NCBI RefSeq assembly: GCF_005405905.1
Contig: NZ_BJHU01000043.1
Coordinates: forward strand, 62,001-126,000
From: Acidovorax sp. NB1
Lineage (GTDB): Bacteria; Pseudomonadota; Gammaproteobacteria; Burkholderiales; Burkholderiaceae_C
DNA length: 64,000 bases
Direction: 5' to 3'
Part shown: positions 1 to 9,626 of the stretch, piece after piece
Layout of the letters: the number at the start of each line of letters is the position of its first letter
Numbering within the stretch: position 1 is the stretch's first letter
Position numbers and translations under genes: made by a program
The notes under the pieces: generated by a model
Database searches by the model: none
What the model was told of the DNA's origin: nothing
What the model saw: only the letters and a program-made list of their open reading frames with translations

Positions 1-3000
1 GCCAGGTCAGAAAGGCCAGCTCATCGGCCACACCCAGCCGCGCCGGATTGCCGCCAGCAGCGTGGCCAAGCGCATTGCCGAAGAGCTGAACACGCCACTC
101 GGTGACGTGGTGGGCTTCAAGGTGCGTTTTCAGGACCGCCTCAGCCGCGATGCCTCCGTCAAACTCATGACCGACGGTATCTTGCTGGCCGAGACGCAGA
201 CCGACCCGCTGCTCAAGGCCTACGACACCATCATCATCGACGAGGCGCACGAACGCAGCCTCAACATCGACTTCCTGCTGGGCTACATCCGCCAGATCCT
301 GCCGCGCAGGCCTGATCTGAAAGTCATCGTCACGTCCGCAACGATTGATGCCGACCGGTTTGCCAAGCACTTTGAAAGTGCCAAGGGCCCGGCCCCGGTC
401 ATCATGGTCTCGGGCCGCACCTTCCCGGTGGAGCAGCGCTGGCGGCCGTTTGAAGAGACGCGCGACCACGGCCTGAACGAGGCCATCGCCGATGGCGTGG
501 ACGAGCTGTGGGCGGGCAATGCGGGCGGCGACATCCTGATCTTCTTGCCTGGCGAGCGCGAGATCCGCGAAGCCGCCGACCACCTGCGCAAACACCTGTC
601 GCACCAGCCCGTGATGCGAAACGCCGAAGTGCTGCCGCTGTTTGCCCGCCTGTCGCAGGCCGAGCAGGACCGCATCTTCGACGGCCACACCGGCCGCCGC
701 ATCGTGCTGGCGACCAACGTGGCCGAAACCTCGCTCACCGTGCCCGGCATCCGCTATGTGATTGACGCAGGCACAGCGCGCGTCAAGCGCTACTCTTTCC
801 GTAGCAAGGTGGAGCAGCTGCTGGTGGAGCCCATCAGCCAGGCCGCCGCCAACCAGCGCGCAGGCCGGTGCGGCCGCGTGGCCAACGGCATCTGCATCCG
901 CCTGTACGACGAGGCGGACTTCAACAGCCGCCCGCGCTTTACCGACCCCGAAATCCTGCGCAGCTCGCTCGCAGGCGTCATCCTGCGCATGAAGTCGCTG
1001 CACCTGGGCGATGTGGGGCAGTTTCCGTTCATCGAGGCGCCCTCGGGCCGCGCGATTGCCGACGGCTACCAGCTGCTGGGCGAACTCGGCGCGGTGGACG
1101 ATGCGAATGAACTCACGCCCATGGGCGTGGAGCTGTCCAAGCTGCCGCTGGACCCGCGTGTGGGCCGCATGATCCTGGAGGCGCGCGAGCGCCGCGCGCT
1201 CGACGAGGTGCTGGTCATCGCCAGTGCGCTCAGCGTGCAGGATGTGCGTGACCGCCCGCTCGAAGCGCAGCAGCAGGCCGACCAGGCGCACGCCAAGTTC
1301 GACGACGAAAAGAGCGAGTTCAGCGGCTACCTCAAGCTCTGGAAGTGGATCAACGAAGCGCGCGGCGGGGCGCCCAGCCTGCCGTCGGCGCGTGCACAAA
1401 AGGCCATGGCGCAGCAGAAGGCGCCTTCGCAGGCGCATCTGCCCGTGGCCCAGCGTGCCTTGGCGGCTGCGGCACCCGCATCGGCCGTTGCTGCCGTTTC
1501 CGCGCCCACCCACAAGCTCAGCAACCGCCAGTACGAGCAGCTGCTGCGCCAGAACTTCATCAGCATTCGCCGCCTGCGCGAGTGGCGCGACATCCACACT
1601 CAGCTGCTCACCGTGGTGACCGAGCACAAGTGGCAGATCAACACCCAGCCCGCGAGCTACGAGCAGATCCACCTGTCCATGCTCTCGGGCCTGCTGGGCA
1701 ACATCGGCGTCAAGAGCGACGAGGAAGACTGGTACCTGGGCGCGCGTGGCATCAAGTTCTACAAGCACCCGGGCGCCCACCTGAACAAGAAGCCGGGCCG
1801 CTGGATCGTGGCGGCCGAGCTGGTCGAGACCACGCGCCTGTTTGGCCGGGGCATTGCCGCGATCGAGCCCCAGTGGCTGGAGCAGGTGGGTGGCCACCTG
1901 CTCAAGAAGCAGATGCTGGACCCGCACTGGGAGAAAAAAGCCGCGCAGGTCACGGCGCTGGAGCGCGCCACGCTCTACGGCATCGTGGTCTACAACAACC
2001 GCCGCGTGGACTTTGGCAAGGTGGACCCGCAGGGCGCCCGCGAAGTCTTCCTGCGCGAAGCCCTGGTGGGCGGCGAGTGGGACACCCGCCTGCCGTTCCT
2101 GGCCGCCAACCAGAAGCTCATCGCCAAGGTCGAAGAGCTGGAGCACAAGTCGCGCCGCCAGGACGTGCTGGTGGACGACGAACTCATCTACGCCTTCTAC
2201 GACCAGCAGGTGCCGCAGGACGTGTGCAGCGGCACCACCTTCGAGCGCTGGTACAAGGACGCGAGCCGCGCCAACCCCGAGCTGCTCAAGCTCACGCGCG
2301 ACGAACTCATGCGCCACGAGGCGGCGGGCATCACCACCAGCGCCTTCCCCAAGACCGTGCGCCTGGGCGGCGTGGACTGCACCGCCACCTACCTGCACGA
2401 ACCCGGCGACGCGCGCGACGGCATCACCGTGACCATCCCGCTCTTCGTGCTCAACCAGGTGAGCGACGAGCGCTGCGAATGGCTGGTGCCCGGCATGCTC
2501 AAGGACAAGATCCAGGCGCTGCTCAAAAGCCTGCACCAGCGCCCGCGCAGCCGTTTTGTGCCGCTGCCCGAATCGGCCGCGCGGCTGGCCGAGCTGTTCA
2601 ACGCGCCCGAGCGTTTTGGCACTGGCAGCCTGACGGACGCGCTGCTCAAGCAGGTGCGCGACGAGACCTCGCTCGACGTGAAGCGCGCCGACTTCAAGCT
2701 CGACATGCTCAGCCCCCACCTGTTCATGAACTTCCGCGTGGTGGACGAGCACGGCCGCCAGCTGGGCCATGGCCGCAACCTGGGCGCGCTCAAGGCCGAG
2801 TGGGGCGCCAAGGCGCGTGGTGCCTTCCAGGCGCTGGCGGGGCTCAAGCTGGGCGGCGCGGCGGCAGAGGAGCAAAAATCTGAGTCAAAAATGCCCTCTG
2901 CGCGCGATGGTAAAGCGCAAACAGCTATCAAATCAGGAGCATCTGCGTCAACACAGTCCGCGCAGGCCACCCCGCCAGTGCACGCCACCCCGTCGGCCCC

Positions 3001-3853
3001 CGCAGGCCAGCGCTATACCAGCTGGACGTTTGGCGAGCTGCCCGAACTCATGGAGATCAAGAAGGCCGGGCAGACGCTGATCGGCTTCCCGGCCCTGATC
3101 GACGGCGGCGACGCCGTGAGCATCGAAGTGTTTGACGAGCCCGAGGTGGCCGCCGCCAAACACCGCGCGGGCCTGCGCCGCCTGTTTGCGCTGCAGATCA
3201 AGGACGCACTCAAGTACCTCGAAAAGAACATCCCCGACCTGCAGAAGATGGCCGTGGCTTATATGCCCCTGGGCACGCAGGAAGAACTGCGCACCCAGAT
3301 CATCGATGTGGCGCTGGACCGCGCTTTTCTGCTCGACCCGCTGCCCACCGACGAGTTCGCCTTCAAGCGCCGCGTGGAAGAGGGCCGGGGCCGCCTCACA
3401 CTGATCGCCAATGAGGTCGCGCGCCTGGCGGGCACCATCCTCATCGAATACGCCGCCGCCGCCCGCAAGATCAAGGACACCAAGAACGCCCCGGATGCGA
3501 CTGCCGACGCGCAGCAACAGCTGCAGCGCCTCGTGCCCAAGAACTTCATCGCCGTGGCCCCGTGGGCGCAGCTGGCGCACTACGCCCGCTACCTCAAGGC
3601 CATCACCCTGCGCCTGGACAAGTACCGCGCCGACCCCGCCCGCGACGCCGCCAAGCTGGCCGAACTGCGCCCGCAGGAGCAGCGCTACTGGCGCCTGGTG
3701 GCCGAGCGCAAAGGCGCGGTGGATGCCCGCATGCAAGAGTTGCGCTGGCTGCTGGAGGAACTGCGCGTGAGCTTCTTCGCACAAGAGCTGCGCACGCCCC
3801 AGCCGGTGAGCGTGAAGCGGCTGGACAAGCTGTGGGCGCAGGTGAATAGCTGA
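1..3853 (+). CDS. hrpA: ATP-dependent helicase HrpA (5' end outside window)
   Basis: DEAH-box RNA helicase of the HrpA family, which unwinds RNA or ribosome-bound mRNA using ATP. The frame is open from base 2, and the translation before the first internal Met already reads as conserved helicase sequence (GHTQPRRIAASSVAKR, motif Ia). The true start and the Walker A loop therefore lie upstream of the window. Visible motifs are DEAHERS near base 239, the SATID motif, and the QRAGRCGR motif VI near base 855. The C-terminal half is the long DUF3418-type extension typical of bacterial HrpA (about 1300 residues in the family). A linker near base 2887-2939 contains an in-frame copy of the dispersed repeat described below. 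The stop is TGA at 3851-3853. The family call is very secure; only the missing start limits it. Confidence 0.97.
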   Translation, partial: PGQKGQLIGHTQPRRIAASSVAKRIAEELNTPLGDVVGFKVRFQDRLSRDASVKLMTDGILLAETQTDPLLKAYDTIIIDEAHERSLNIDFLLGYIRQILPRRPDLKVIVTSATIDADRFAKHFESAKGPAPVIMVSGRTFPVEQRWRPFEETRDHGLNEAIADGVDELWAGNAGGDILIFLPGEREIREAADHLRKHLSHQPVMRNAEVLPLFARLSQAEQDRIFDGHTGRRIVLATNVAETSLTVPGIRYVIDAGTARVKRYSFRSKVEQLLVEPISQAAANQRAGRCGRVANGICIRLYDEADFNSRPRFTDPEILRSSLAGVILRMKSLHLGDVGQFPFIEAPSGRAIADGYQLLGELGAVDDANELTPMGVELSKLPLDPRVGRMILEARERRALDEVLVIASALSVQDVRDRPLEAQQQADQAHAKFDDEKSEFSGYLKLWKWINEARGGAPSLPSARAQKAMAQQKAPSQAHLPVAQRALAAAAPASAVAAVSAPTHKLSNRQYEQLLRQNFISIRRLREWRDIHTQLLTVVTEHKWQINTQPASYEQIHLSMLSGLLGNIGVKSDEEDWYLGARGIKFYKHPGAHLNKKPGRWIVAAELVETTRLFGRGIAAIEPQWLEQVGGHLLKKQMLDPHWEKKAAQVTALERATLYGIVVYNNRRVDFGKVDPQGAREVFLREALVGGEWDTRLPFLAANQKLIAKVEELEHKSRRQDVLVDDELIYAFYDQQVPQDVCSGTTFERWYKDASRANPELLKLTRDELMRHEAAGITTSAFPKTVRLGGVDCTATYLHEPGDARDGITVTIPLFVLNQVSDERCEWLVPGMLKDKIQALLKSLHQRPRSRFVPLPESAARLAELFNAPERFGTGSLTDALLKQVRDETSLDVKRADFKLDMLSPHLFMNFRVVDEHGRQLGHGRNLGALKAEWGAKARGAFQALAGLKLGGAAAEEQKSESKMPSARDGKAQTAIKSGASASTQSAQATPPVHATPSAPAGQRYTSWTFGELPELMEIKKAGQTLIGFPALIDGGDAVSIEVFDEPEVAAAKHRAGLRRLFALQIKDALKYLEKNIPDLQKMAVAYMPLGTQEELRTQIIDVALDRAFLLDPLPTDEFAFKRRVEEGRGRLTLIANEVARLAGTILIEYAAAARKIKDTKNAPDATADAQQQLQRLVPKNFIAVAPWAQLAHYARYLKAITLRLDKYRADPARDAAKLAELRPQEQRYWRLVAERKGAVDARMQELRWLLEELRVSFFAQELRTPQPVSVKRLDKLWAQVNS
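2887..2939 (+). repeat. Dispersed repeat copy 1, inside hrpA
   Basis: Starts with AAAAATGCCCTCTGCGCGCG, continues with AAAGCGCAAACAGCTATCAA and ends in GGAG. It aligns along its whole length with the intergenic copies at 41373 and 16323 (reverse). It is read in frame with hrpA and adds about 18 residues to the linker before the DUF3418 part. Confidence 0.75.
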
Positions 3854-3934
3854 TGTAAGGGGACGGACAGCAGGCGGGGCTGTGGGCGCTTCAGGTGGCT
3901 TTGCAGCGATTGCGGCCGCCCGATAACTTGCGCA

Positions 3935-4270
3935 CTACTCACGCTCTAGGACGCATTCCAGACATTGCGGAGCGCAAATTCCGATATTGCTCTGGCTCAA
4001 TGAATAGGACCTGCCATTGGCACTGCTGTCACCGCGCACTACCAGCTTGACCAGCCGGGTAGCGTCCTGGCTCGGCAACCAGGCATTAGCGGTGCCTGAG
4101 GCGTTGTGCACCACCAGGGCGGTTACAGCTGGCGTGACGCCAGCTGCCGTGACCCTGCGGCCCTTGAGCTGGGTGGGGTCGATGGTGGGACCAGCTGCAT
4201 CACCCCCTCCACCTCCGCCACAAGCAGCAAGCAAGCGGGTCAGGACTACAGTGAGCGCGATTGCAGGCAC
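3935..4270 (-). CDS. Small putative lipoprotein, possibly frameshifted at its N-terminus
   Basis: From a GTG at 4270 the frame encodes 111 residues with a hydrophobic start and a lipobox-like LLAAC followed by six glycines, suggesting an exported lipoprotein. No family is recognised. The signal has no positive n-region from this start. A different frame opens with ATG at 4380, directly after the stop of the large repeat protein (TGA-ATG), and runs through a charged stretch ending KYTLK right at the point where this frame begins (near 4268). Joining the two by a -1 shift would give a longer N-terminus with lysines before the hydrophobic segment. The gene may therefore be disrupted, carry a sequencing error, or simply start at GTG. 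The tail (residues 35-111) has a mildly beta-rich, secreted composition. Confidence 0.45.
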   Translation of the reverse strand: MPAIALTVVLTRLLAACGGGGGGDAAGPTIDPTQLKGRRVTAAGVTPAVTALVVHNASGTANAWLPSQDATRLVKLVVRGDSSANGRSYSLSQSNIGICAPQCLECVLERE

Positions 4271-4380
4271 TTTAAGGTGTACTTGGTCACAGTCTTTGAT
4301 GGCTGTTGTTGCTCTTCCATGGTTGCTGATGGTTCGCGTTTCACGATTTCAGAATGGGTGAGGTCCTGGGCATGTGTCAT

Positions 4381-7300
4381 TCAGAACCAGAACCCATGTG
4401 GCATGTCCGGCGCCATCCCCACTACCGACAGCGCCATGTGCCCCGGCGCCCCTGGGTCCGTGATGATCCCATTCACCTTCCCGTCCGCGTCGAACTGCCC
4501 GCCATCTTCAATGTGGAAGTCCAGCCGCAGGCGTCCTCCCTCCATCACCATCTTGCCTCCGTAGGGTTCGCTGGCGATGTTCACCCATTGACCAGTGGCG
4601 TTCTCTTTCCAGTATCCATTCACGCCCAGCGCCGGGTCCACGTACAGGCTGAAGTTCTCTCCAGTCTTACCTTGTCCCAGCTCTACCGTGAAGCTCACCA
4701 ATCCGATGGGTATTTGCATGCCCGCTGGCAGGTCTTGCGGCGCATCCAGTTGTTTGAGGCTGGTGATGCGTGAATTGTCGTTGCCACTGCCCACCTTGCC
4801 GTCTTGACTGCTGGCCACCAACGTGGTGAAGGTAGGCGGTGCGTTGCCGGGGTTGCTCTCGCCCGTGGGGCTGAGCACGAAGCCTATCGAGGCCACTCCC
4901 GGCTGTTCGCTGTCCCTGACGCCGTCTCCGTTACCGTCTCCGGTGGTTGTTGTGCCACCGGGGCCAGGGATCCCTGGGGTCAGGTCTTCCACAGCGTTAG
5001 GCACGCCGTCGTTGTCTGGCACCCCGGGCGTCGGCGGGGTCACGGGTGGGGTTACCGGCGGTTCCGGGTCGGGAGTGACTGGCAAAGTACCCAGTAGCAG
5101 TTCTCCGGCCGTTGTATCACTTGCAACATTGCCAGCGAGATCGGTAACTGTCGCCACCACCTCGTAGCGCTGGTTCAGTGCCAGTGTCAGTGTGCCGCTG
5201 GCCGGCACCGCCGTAGCCAGATCCAGGCTCCAGGCACCGGCCACCGGCACGACGTCATAGGTGGCGCCGCCCACCGTGACAGTCATGGTTTCACCGGCTC
5301 CCAAGGCGGCGGCGCCCGTTAGCACCGGCGTCAAGCTTTGGCTCGACAAGGCAGCGACGGTCGGTACGGTAGCTGCTGTGTCGTAAATGTAGGCCTGGCC
5401 GAGCACAGCACCATCGTTGCCTGCCGTATCGGTGACCTTGACCAGCAGTGTGTCGCTGACGCTCAGCGTCTGGCCCCCCAGCGACCAGGCGTTATTGCCG
5501 ACAGTCGATGTGGCTGCAGTCCAGGTGGCGCCGTTATTGAGCGAGACCAGCACCTGTTCCCCAGAGGCCAGGTTGGCAGACAATGTGCCGCTGACCGTCT
5601 GCGCTGCCGTCTTGGTAATGAAGTCGGTGGACGAGACTCCCGTGTCAGCCGACAAGACCACCGAGGCTACGCTCGTGGTCGGAGCGGTAGTGTCAAGCAC
5701 GTAGGCCGCATTGGTTGCGGTGCCATTGTTACCGGCCACATCGCTCACTCTCAATTGCAGCGTGTTACTGCCGGCCAAAGTGACGCCGTTCCAGGTCAGC
5801 GTGGTGCCAGACACTTTGTTGGTGACGTCGGTCCAGGTGGCGCCGTTGTCAAGCGAGCCGTACACCACGTCGCCAGCGGCCGGCGCGCCGCTCAACGTGG
5901 CGCTGATGGTCTGCGCCGCCGTGTGGGTGATCAGGTCGCCCGCCACGCCGGTGTCGGCCGACAGCGCGATGCCGCTGAAGCTGATGGTCGGCGCCGTGGT
6001 GTCGAGCACATAGGCGTGCCCGTACGCGGTGCCGCTGTTACCGGCGTCGTCCACCACTCTCACCTGAAGCGTATTGCTGCCCACCAGAGTCTGGCCGGGA
6101 AGCGACCAAGCGCTGGCCCCAGTCGAGGCAGCAGCCAGCACCCAGGTGCTTTCGTTATCGAGCGATACATAGACCTTCTCGCCACCGGCCAGATTGGATA
6201 CCAGCGTGCCGCTGAGGGTTTGCGCGGCTGTCTTGGTGATGAAGTCAGTAGCGGACGTGCCAGTGTCGGCCGAGAAGGTGGCGCTGGCAATGGTGTTGGT
6301 CGGCGCAGTAGTGTCGATGACCAGGTCTTTGTTCGCGCCCAAGGAACTGGCCGCTCCCGGCGTAGCCAAGGTCAGTGCGGCAGGCTGATGAGAACCGCCT
6401 GCATCAACAATCGTGGCGCCATTGAGCGTCAGCGCGCTGGTCGAACTGTAGTCGAGGTCGGCGCTGTTCTGGCCGGCGCCGACCGTGTAGACGAAGGTCA
6501 GTGTGCTGCTCCCAGAGCCACCTGAATAGGTAGCGGTGCCACCGCCATCCAGCGCCAGGGTCGGAATACCGCCGGTGGTATCAACATCCACTGCCGTGGA
6601 GAAGTCGACAGTGATGGTGACCGTCGAACCGACTGCGTATGCGCCGTCGGCCGTGCTGGCGCTGACGTTGGTGATACTGGGGTTGGAGCCGTCGACATCG
6701 ACAGCGGCGGTGCTGGCAACGCTGTTGAGAGTGGTCGCGGCGCTGTTGCCAGCGGCGTCCCGCAGTGTGCCACCATTGACCGACAGTGCACCAACGGTGA
6801 TACCGTTGGCGTCGACGTCGCCACTTTGAACGGTGTAGCGGAACAACAGCGCGCTTGTACCCGAGCCAGACACATAGTCGGCGTAGCGGGTGGTGGCGCC
6901 GACCACGAGGGCGATGCGTGGTGTACCCCCGCTGGTGTCTACAACAACCGCCTCGAAGAAGTTCGCCGTGAAGTCCAGTGCGGCCCCACTGTAGTAAGTG
7001 CCGTCGGCAGGCACTGTAACCGATGTTACGGCAGGGGCGGTGGTGTCGACGGTGAAGGCCAGCGCAGCCGAGGCGGCCGAAGCATTTCCGGCCGTATCGG
7101 TCGACACGACGGTGATGGTGTGGCCACCCTCCGCCAATACGCCAGTGGTCAAGGTCCAACCACCAGCGCCGGCAGTGACGGCGCCAAGCAGGGTAGCACC
7201 GTCAAAAACCGTGACGGTGCTACCGTTTTCTGCGTTGCCGGTCAATGTCGGAGTAGTGTCGCTGGTGATGCCATCGCTGTTGGACAAGCCGCTGTCGCTA

Positions 7301-9537
7301 GCACTGTTCAGCACCGGGGTGCCTGGCGTGGCTGGGGTGTTGGTGTCGAGCGCATAGGCCTGGCTGCGCACGGTGCCATCGTTGCCGGCAGAGTCGGTCA
7401 CTCGCAGCTGCAACGTATCGCTGGCAGTCAGCGTGACGCCATTCCAGGTCAGCGCCGTTCCAGACACCTTGCTGGTGATATCAGTCCATGTGGCTCCGTT
7501 GTCGAGCGAGCCATACAGAATGTCGCCGCCGCTCAGAACATTGCTGAGCGTTGCGGTAATGGTTTGGGCCGCGGTCTTGGTGATGAAGTCGGTGGCACTG
7601 GCGCCCGTGTCGGCCGACAGCGACAGATTGCTGAAGGTGGTGGTGGGCGCGGTGATGTCGTACTGGTAGGCCTGGGATAGCACGCTGCCGTCGTTGCCGG
7701 CGGTGTCGCTGACCTTGACCTTGAGGGTGTTGCTGGCGGTGAGCGTGCGCCCCGTCAGCGACCAGGTGTTCTGGCCCACGGTGGTGGTGGCGGTGGCCCA
7801 GGTCGCGCCGTTGTCGAGCGAGACCAGCACCGACTCGCCAGCGGCCACGCTGGCCGACAGCGTGCCGCTCAGGTCCTGCGCCGCCGTGCGGGTGATGAAG
7901 TCGGACGACGAGGTGCCGCTGTCGTTGGAGAAGCTGGCCGTGTCCACGGTGGTGGTGAGCGCGGTGGTGTCGAGCGTGTAGTTCTGGGAGCTCAAGCCGC
8001 TGTCGTTGCCGGCCGCGTCGGTCACCTTGAACGCGATGGCGTTGCTGCCGGCGCCCAGCGTGGCGCCATTCCAGGTCAAGGAGGTGCCAGCCACCTTGCT
8101 GGTGACGTCGGTCCAGTGGCTGCCGCCGTCGACGGAACCCCAGACGATGTCGGTGCCGGCTGGCGCGCCGCTGAGCGTGGCGGTGATGGTCTGGCTGGCC
8201 GTCTTGGTGATCAGGTCGCTGCTGCTGGTGCCGGTGTCGGCCGACAGCGTGATGGCGGTGAAGCTGGTGGTGGGCGCCGTGGTGTCCAGCGTGTAGCTGT
8301 GCGTGTAGGCGGTGCTGGAGCCGTCGGCGTTGGTGACGCGGGCCTGGAAGGTGCTGCTGCCGGCCAGCGTGGTGGTGGTGCTCCAGCTGCTGGAGCCGAC
8401 CGCGTAGGTGGTGGCGTCGCTCCAGCTGCTGCCGTTGTCGTACGACACCTGGACCTTTTCCCCTGTGCTCAGCGTGGTCGACAGCGTGCCGCTGATGGTT
8501 TGCCCGGCGGTCTTGGTGATGAAGTCGCTGCCGCTGGTGCCGGTGTCGGCCGACAGGCTGGCGCTGCTGACCGTGACCGTGGGCGGGTGCAGCACGGCCT
8601 TGACGTCGGTGATGTCGAAATTCTGGAACAGCCCGAAATCGCCGGAACTGAACACCACCTGCTTGACGTCGTTGATCGGTTTGCCCAAGCCGCCACTGGT
8701 TAACGTTTGCCAGCCGTTGGCCAGCGAGTTGACCGTCAGGGTATCCGTCGTACTGTCGGCATACGTAAAGTCTATCGTCAGGCTACCTGTCAGGACGCCG
8801 ACATCAAATGAGTTGATGTCAAACGAGTAGCCAGCCGCGGCGGTGATGGTCAGCTTGATCTCGTTGGTGGGGCCTTGATAGGAGTACAAGCCGTCCGAAC
8901 TATAAGAAAAATTATCTATGCCCAGCCCGCCGGCGGCGGCGCCACCTGTAAAGGTGATATTTTGGCCGTTGACCTGTTTTACGATAGTGGTGGAAGAGTA
9001 GTCGGCATCCACGCCAGTGAGGCTGATCAGGGTGAATACATCCTGATAGTCGGCAATCTCTAGGGTTTTGGTGTCGATCTTGCCTTCGTGCGCTTCTAGC
9101 GCCCAGTTGCCACCCAGTGCCGCGGCTCCCGTCAAGTCTGTTGAAGCCGCGACGTCGGCACCAGTCAACTGGGCCAGTGTCGATACGAATTGCGCGCCCC
9201 CCTCGCCGGCACCCACATCACAGGCATACACCAGCAGGTCGCCATCCGGTGTCATGGCACGGCCGATGGCGGTCAACTGCGCACTATGGGAGTCCAGTTG
9301 GTTGCCCAGCACGGTATTGCCCAGCAGCAACTGCCCTTCGCTTCCATGGGCCAGCACGTGCACCGCCCTCACGTCGCCACGCTCCCCCAGCGCCGCAGCC
9401 ATTTGCTGCAAGCCATCTTCACCGGCTTTCAGCACCACCACCTCCGCACCCGGGGGCAGGCCTTTGAGCAGCGTAGCGACGTCCTGCACACGGCTGTCGA
9501 CAATAAAGATTTCACGGGTATGGGTGTCAGTGGTCAT
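4381..9537 (-). CDS. Large DUF4347 / Ig-like repeat surface protein with choice-of-anchor U domain
   Basis: 1718 residues. The N-terminus (about 8-165) is a DUF4347 domain (IFIVDSRV, HVLAHGSEGQLLLGN, LLVYACDVG), common at the start of very large secreted or adhesin-like proteins. Then come about 100-residue repeats carrying SADTG-x-FITKTAAQT and SLDNGATW. Four lie at about 322-735 and three at about 1081-1385. Between them sit a bacterial Ig-like domain and two domains related to each other. After a Pro-rich linker (TPDPEPPVTPPVTPPTPG) there are calcium-site-like Asp/Asn clusters (DNDGVPNAVED, GDGNGDGVRD). The end, about 1560-1718, matches the choice-of-anchor U domain (GGQFDADGKVNGIITDPGAP). 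No sorting or membrane anchor follows that domain. No classical signal peptide is seen, so type I export is an inference. The domain calls are strong; the adhesin role is inferred. Confidence 0.85.
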   Translation of the reverse strand: MTTDTHTREIFIVDSRVQDVATLLKGLPPGAEVVVLKAGEDGLQQMAAALGERGDVRAVHVLAHGSEGQLLLGNTVLGNQLDSHSAQLTAIGRAMTPDGDLLVYACDVGAGEGGAQFVSTLAQLTGADVAASTDLTGAAALGGNWALEAHEGKIDTKTLEIADYQDVFTLISLTGVDADYSSTTIVKQVNGQNITFTGGAAAGGLGIDNFSYSSDGLYSYQGPTNEIKLTITAAAGYSFDINSFDVGVLTGSLTIDFTYADSTTDTLTVNSLANGWQTLTSGGLGKPINDVKQVVFSSGDFGLFQNFDITDVKAVLHPPTVTVSSASLSADTGTSGSDFITKTAGQTISGTLSTTLSTGEKVQVSYDNGSSWSDATTYAVGSSSWSTTTTLAGSSTFQARVTNADGSSTAYTHSYTLDTTAPTTSFTAITLSADTGTSSSDLITKTASQTITATLSGAPAGTDIVWGSVDGGSHWTDVTSKVAGTSLTWNGATLGAGSNAIAFKVTDAAGNDSGLSSQNYTLDTTALTTTVDTASFSNDSGTSSSDFITRTAAQDLSGTLSASVAAGESVLVSLDNGATWATATTTVGQNTWSLTGRTLTASNTLKVKVSDTAGNDGSVLSQAYQYDITAPTTTFSNLSLSADTGASATDFITKTAAQTITATLSNVLSGGDILYGSLDNGATWTDITSKVSGTALTWNGVTLTASDTLQLRVTDSAGNDGTVRSQAYALDTNTPATPGTPVLNSASDSGLSNSDGITSDTTPTLTGNAENGSTVTVFDGATLLGAVTAGAGGWTLTTGVLAEGGHTITVVSTDTAGNASAASAALAFTVDTTAPAVTSVTVPADGTYYSGAALDFTANFFEAVVVDTSGGTPRIALVVGATTRYADYVSGSGTSALLFRYTVQSGDVDANGITVGALSVNGGTLRDAAGNSAATTLNSVASTAAVDVDGSNPSITNVSASTADGAYAVGSTVTITVDFSTAVDVDTTGGIPTLALDGGGTATYSGGSGSSTLTFVYTVGAGQNSADLDYSSTSALTLNGATIVDAGGSHQPAALTLATPGAASSLGANKDLVIDTTAPTNTIASATFSADTGTSATDFITKTAAQTLSGTLVSNLAGGEKVYVSLDNESTWVLAAASTGASAWSLPGQTLVGSNTLQVRVVDDAGNSGTAYGHAYVLDTTAPTISFSGIALSADTGVAGDLITHTAAQTISATLSGAPAAGDVVYGSLDNGATWTDVTNKVSGTTLTWNGVTLAGSNTLQLRVSDVAGNNGTATNAAYVLDTTAPTTSVASVVLSADTGVSSTDFITKTAAQTVSGTLSANLASGEQVLVSLNNGATWTAATSTVGNNAWSLGGQTLSVSDTLLVKVTDTAGNDGAVLGQAYIYDTAATVPTVAALSSQSLTPVLTGAAALGAGETMTVTVGGATYDVVPVAGAWSLDLATAVPASGTLTLALNQRYEVVATVTDLAGNVASDTTAGELLLGTLPVTPDPEPPVTPPVTPPTPGVPDNDGVPNAVEDLTPGIPGPGGTTTTGDGNGDGVRDSEQPGVASIGFVLSPTGESNPGNAPPTFTTLVASSQDGKVGSGNDNSRITSLKQLDAPQDLPAGMQIPIGLVSFTVELGQGKTGENFSLYVDPALGVNGYWKENATGQWVNIASEPYGGKMVMEGGRLRLDFHIEDGGQFDADGKVNGIITDPGAPGHMALSVVGMAPDMPHGFWF

Positions 9538-9550
9538 GGTGGTTTGGGGA

Positions 9551-9598
9551 GAAAGTGGCTCTAGCGCTTATGGTTATTGTGGTGGCAGCTATCAAATC
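9551..9598 (+). repeat. Dispersed repeat copy 2
   Basis: Contains TGGCTCTAGCGCTTATGG and then GGCAGCTATCAAAT, matching the family core. It lies directly upstream of the start of the DUF4347 protein, so it falls in its leader or promoter region. Confidence 0.65.
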
Positions 9599-9626
9599 GT
9601 AGTCAGTGCAGGGGGCGCCTGGTGCT

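Noticed and set aside
1345-2883. 512-residue second plus-strand frame within hrpA
   Set aside because: Out-of-frame shadow with Ala/Arg/Gly/Pro-rich composition; the hrpA frame has conserved helicase motifs.
5400-8600. Periodic repeats considered as a CRISPR or satellite array
   Set aside because: The period is about 300 bp and is explained by protein domain repeats in the DUF4347 gene; there are no short direct repeats with unique spacers.
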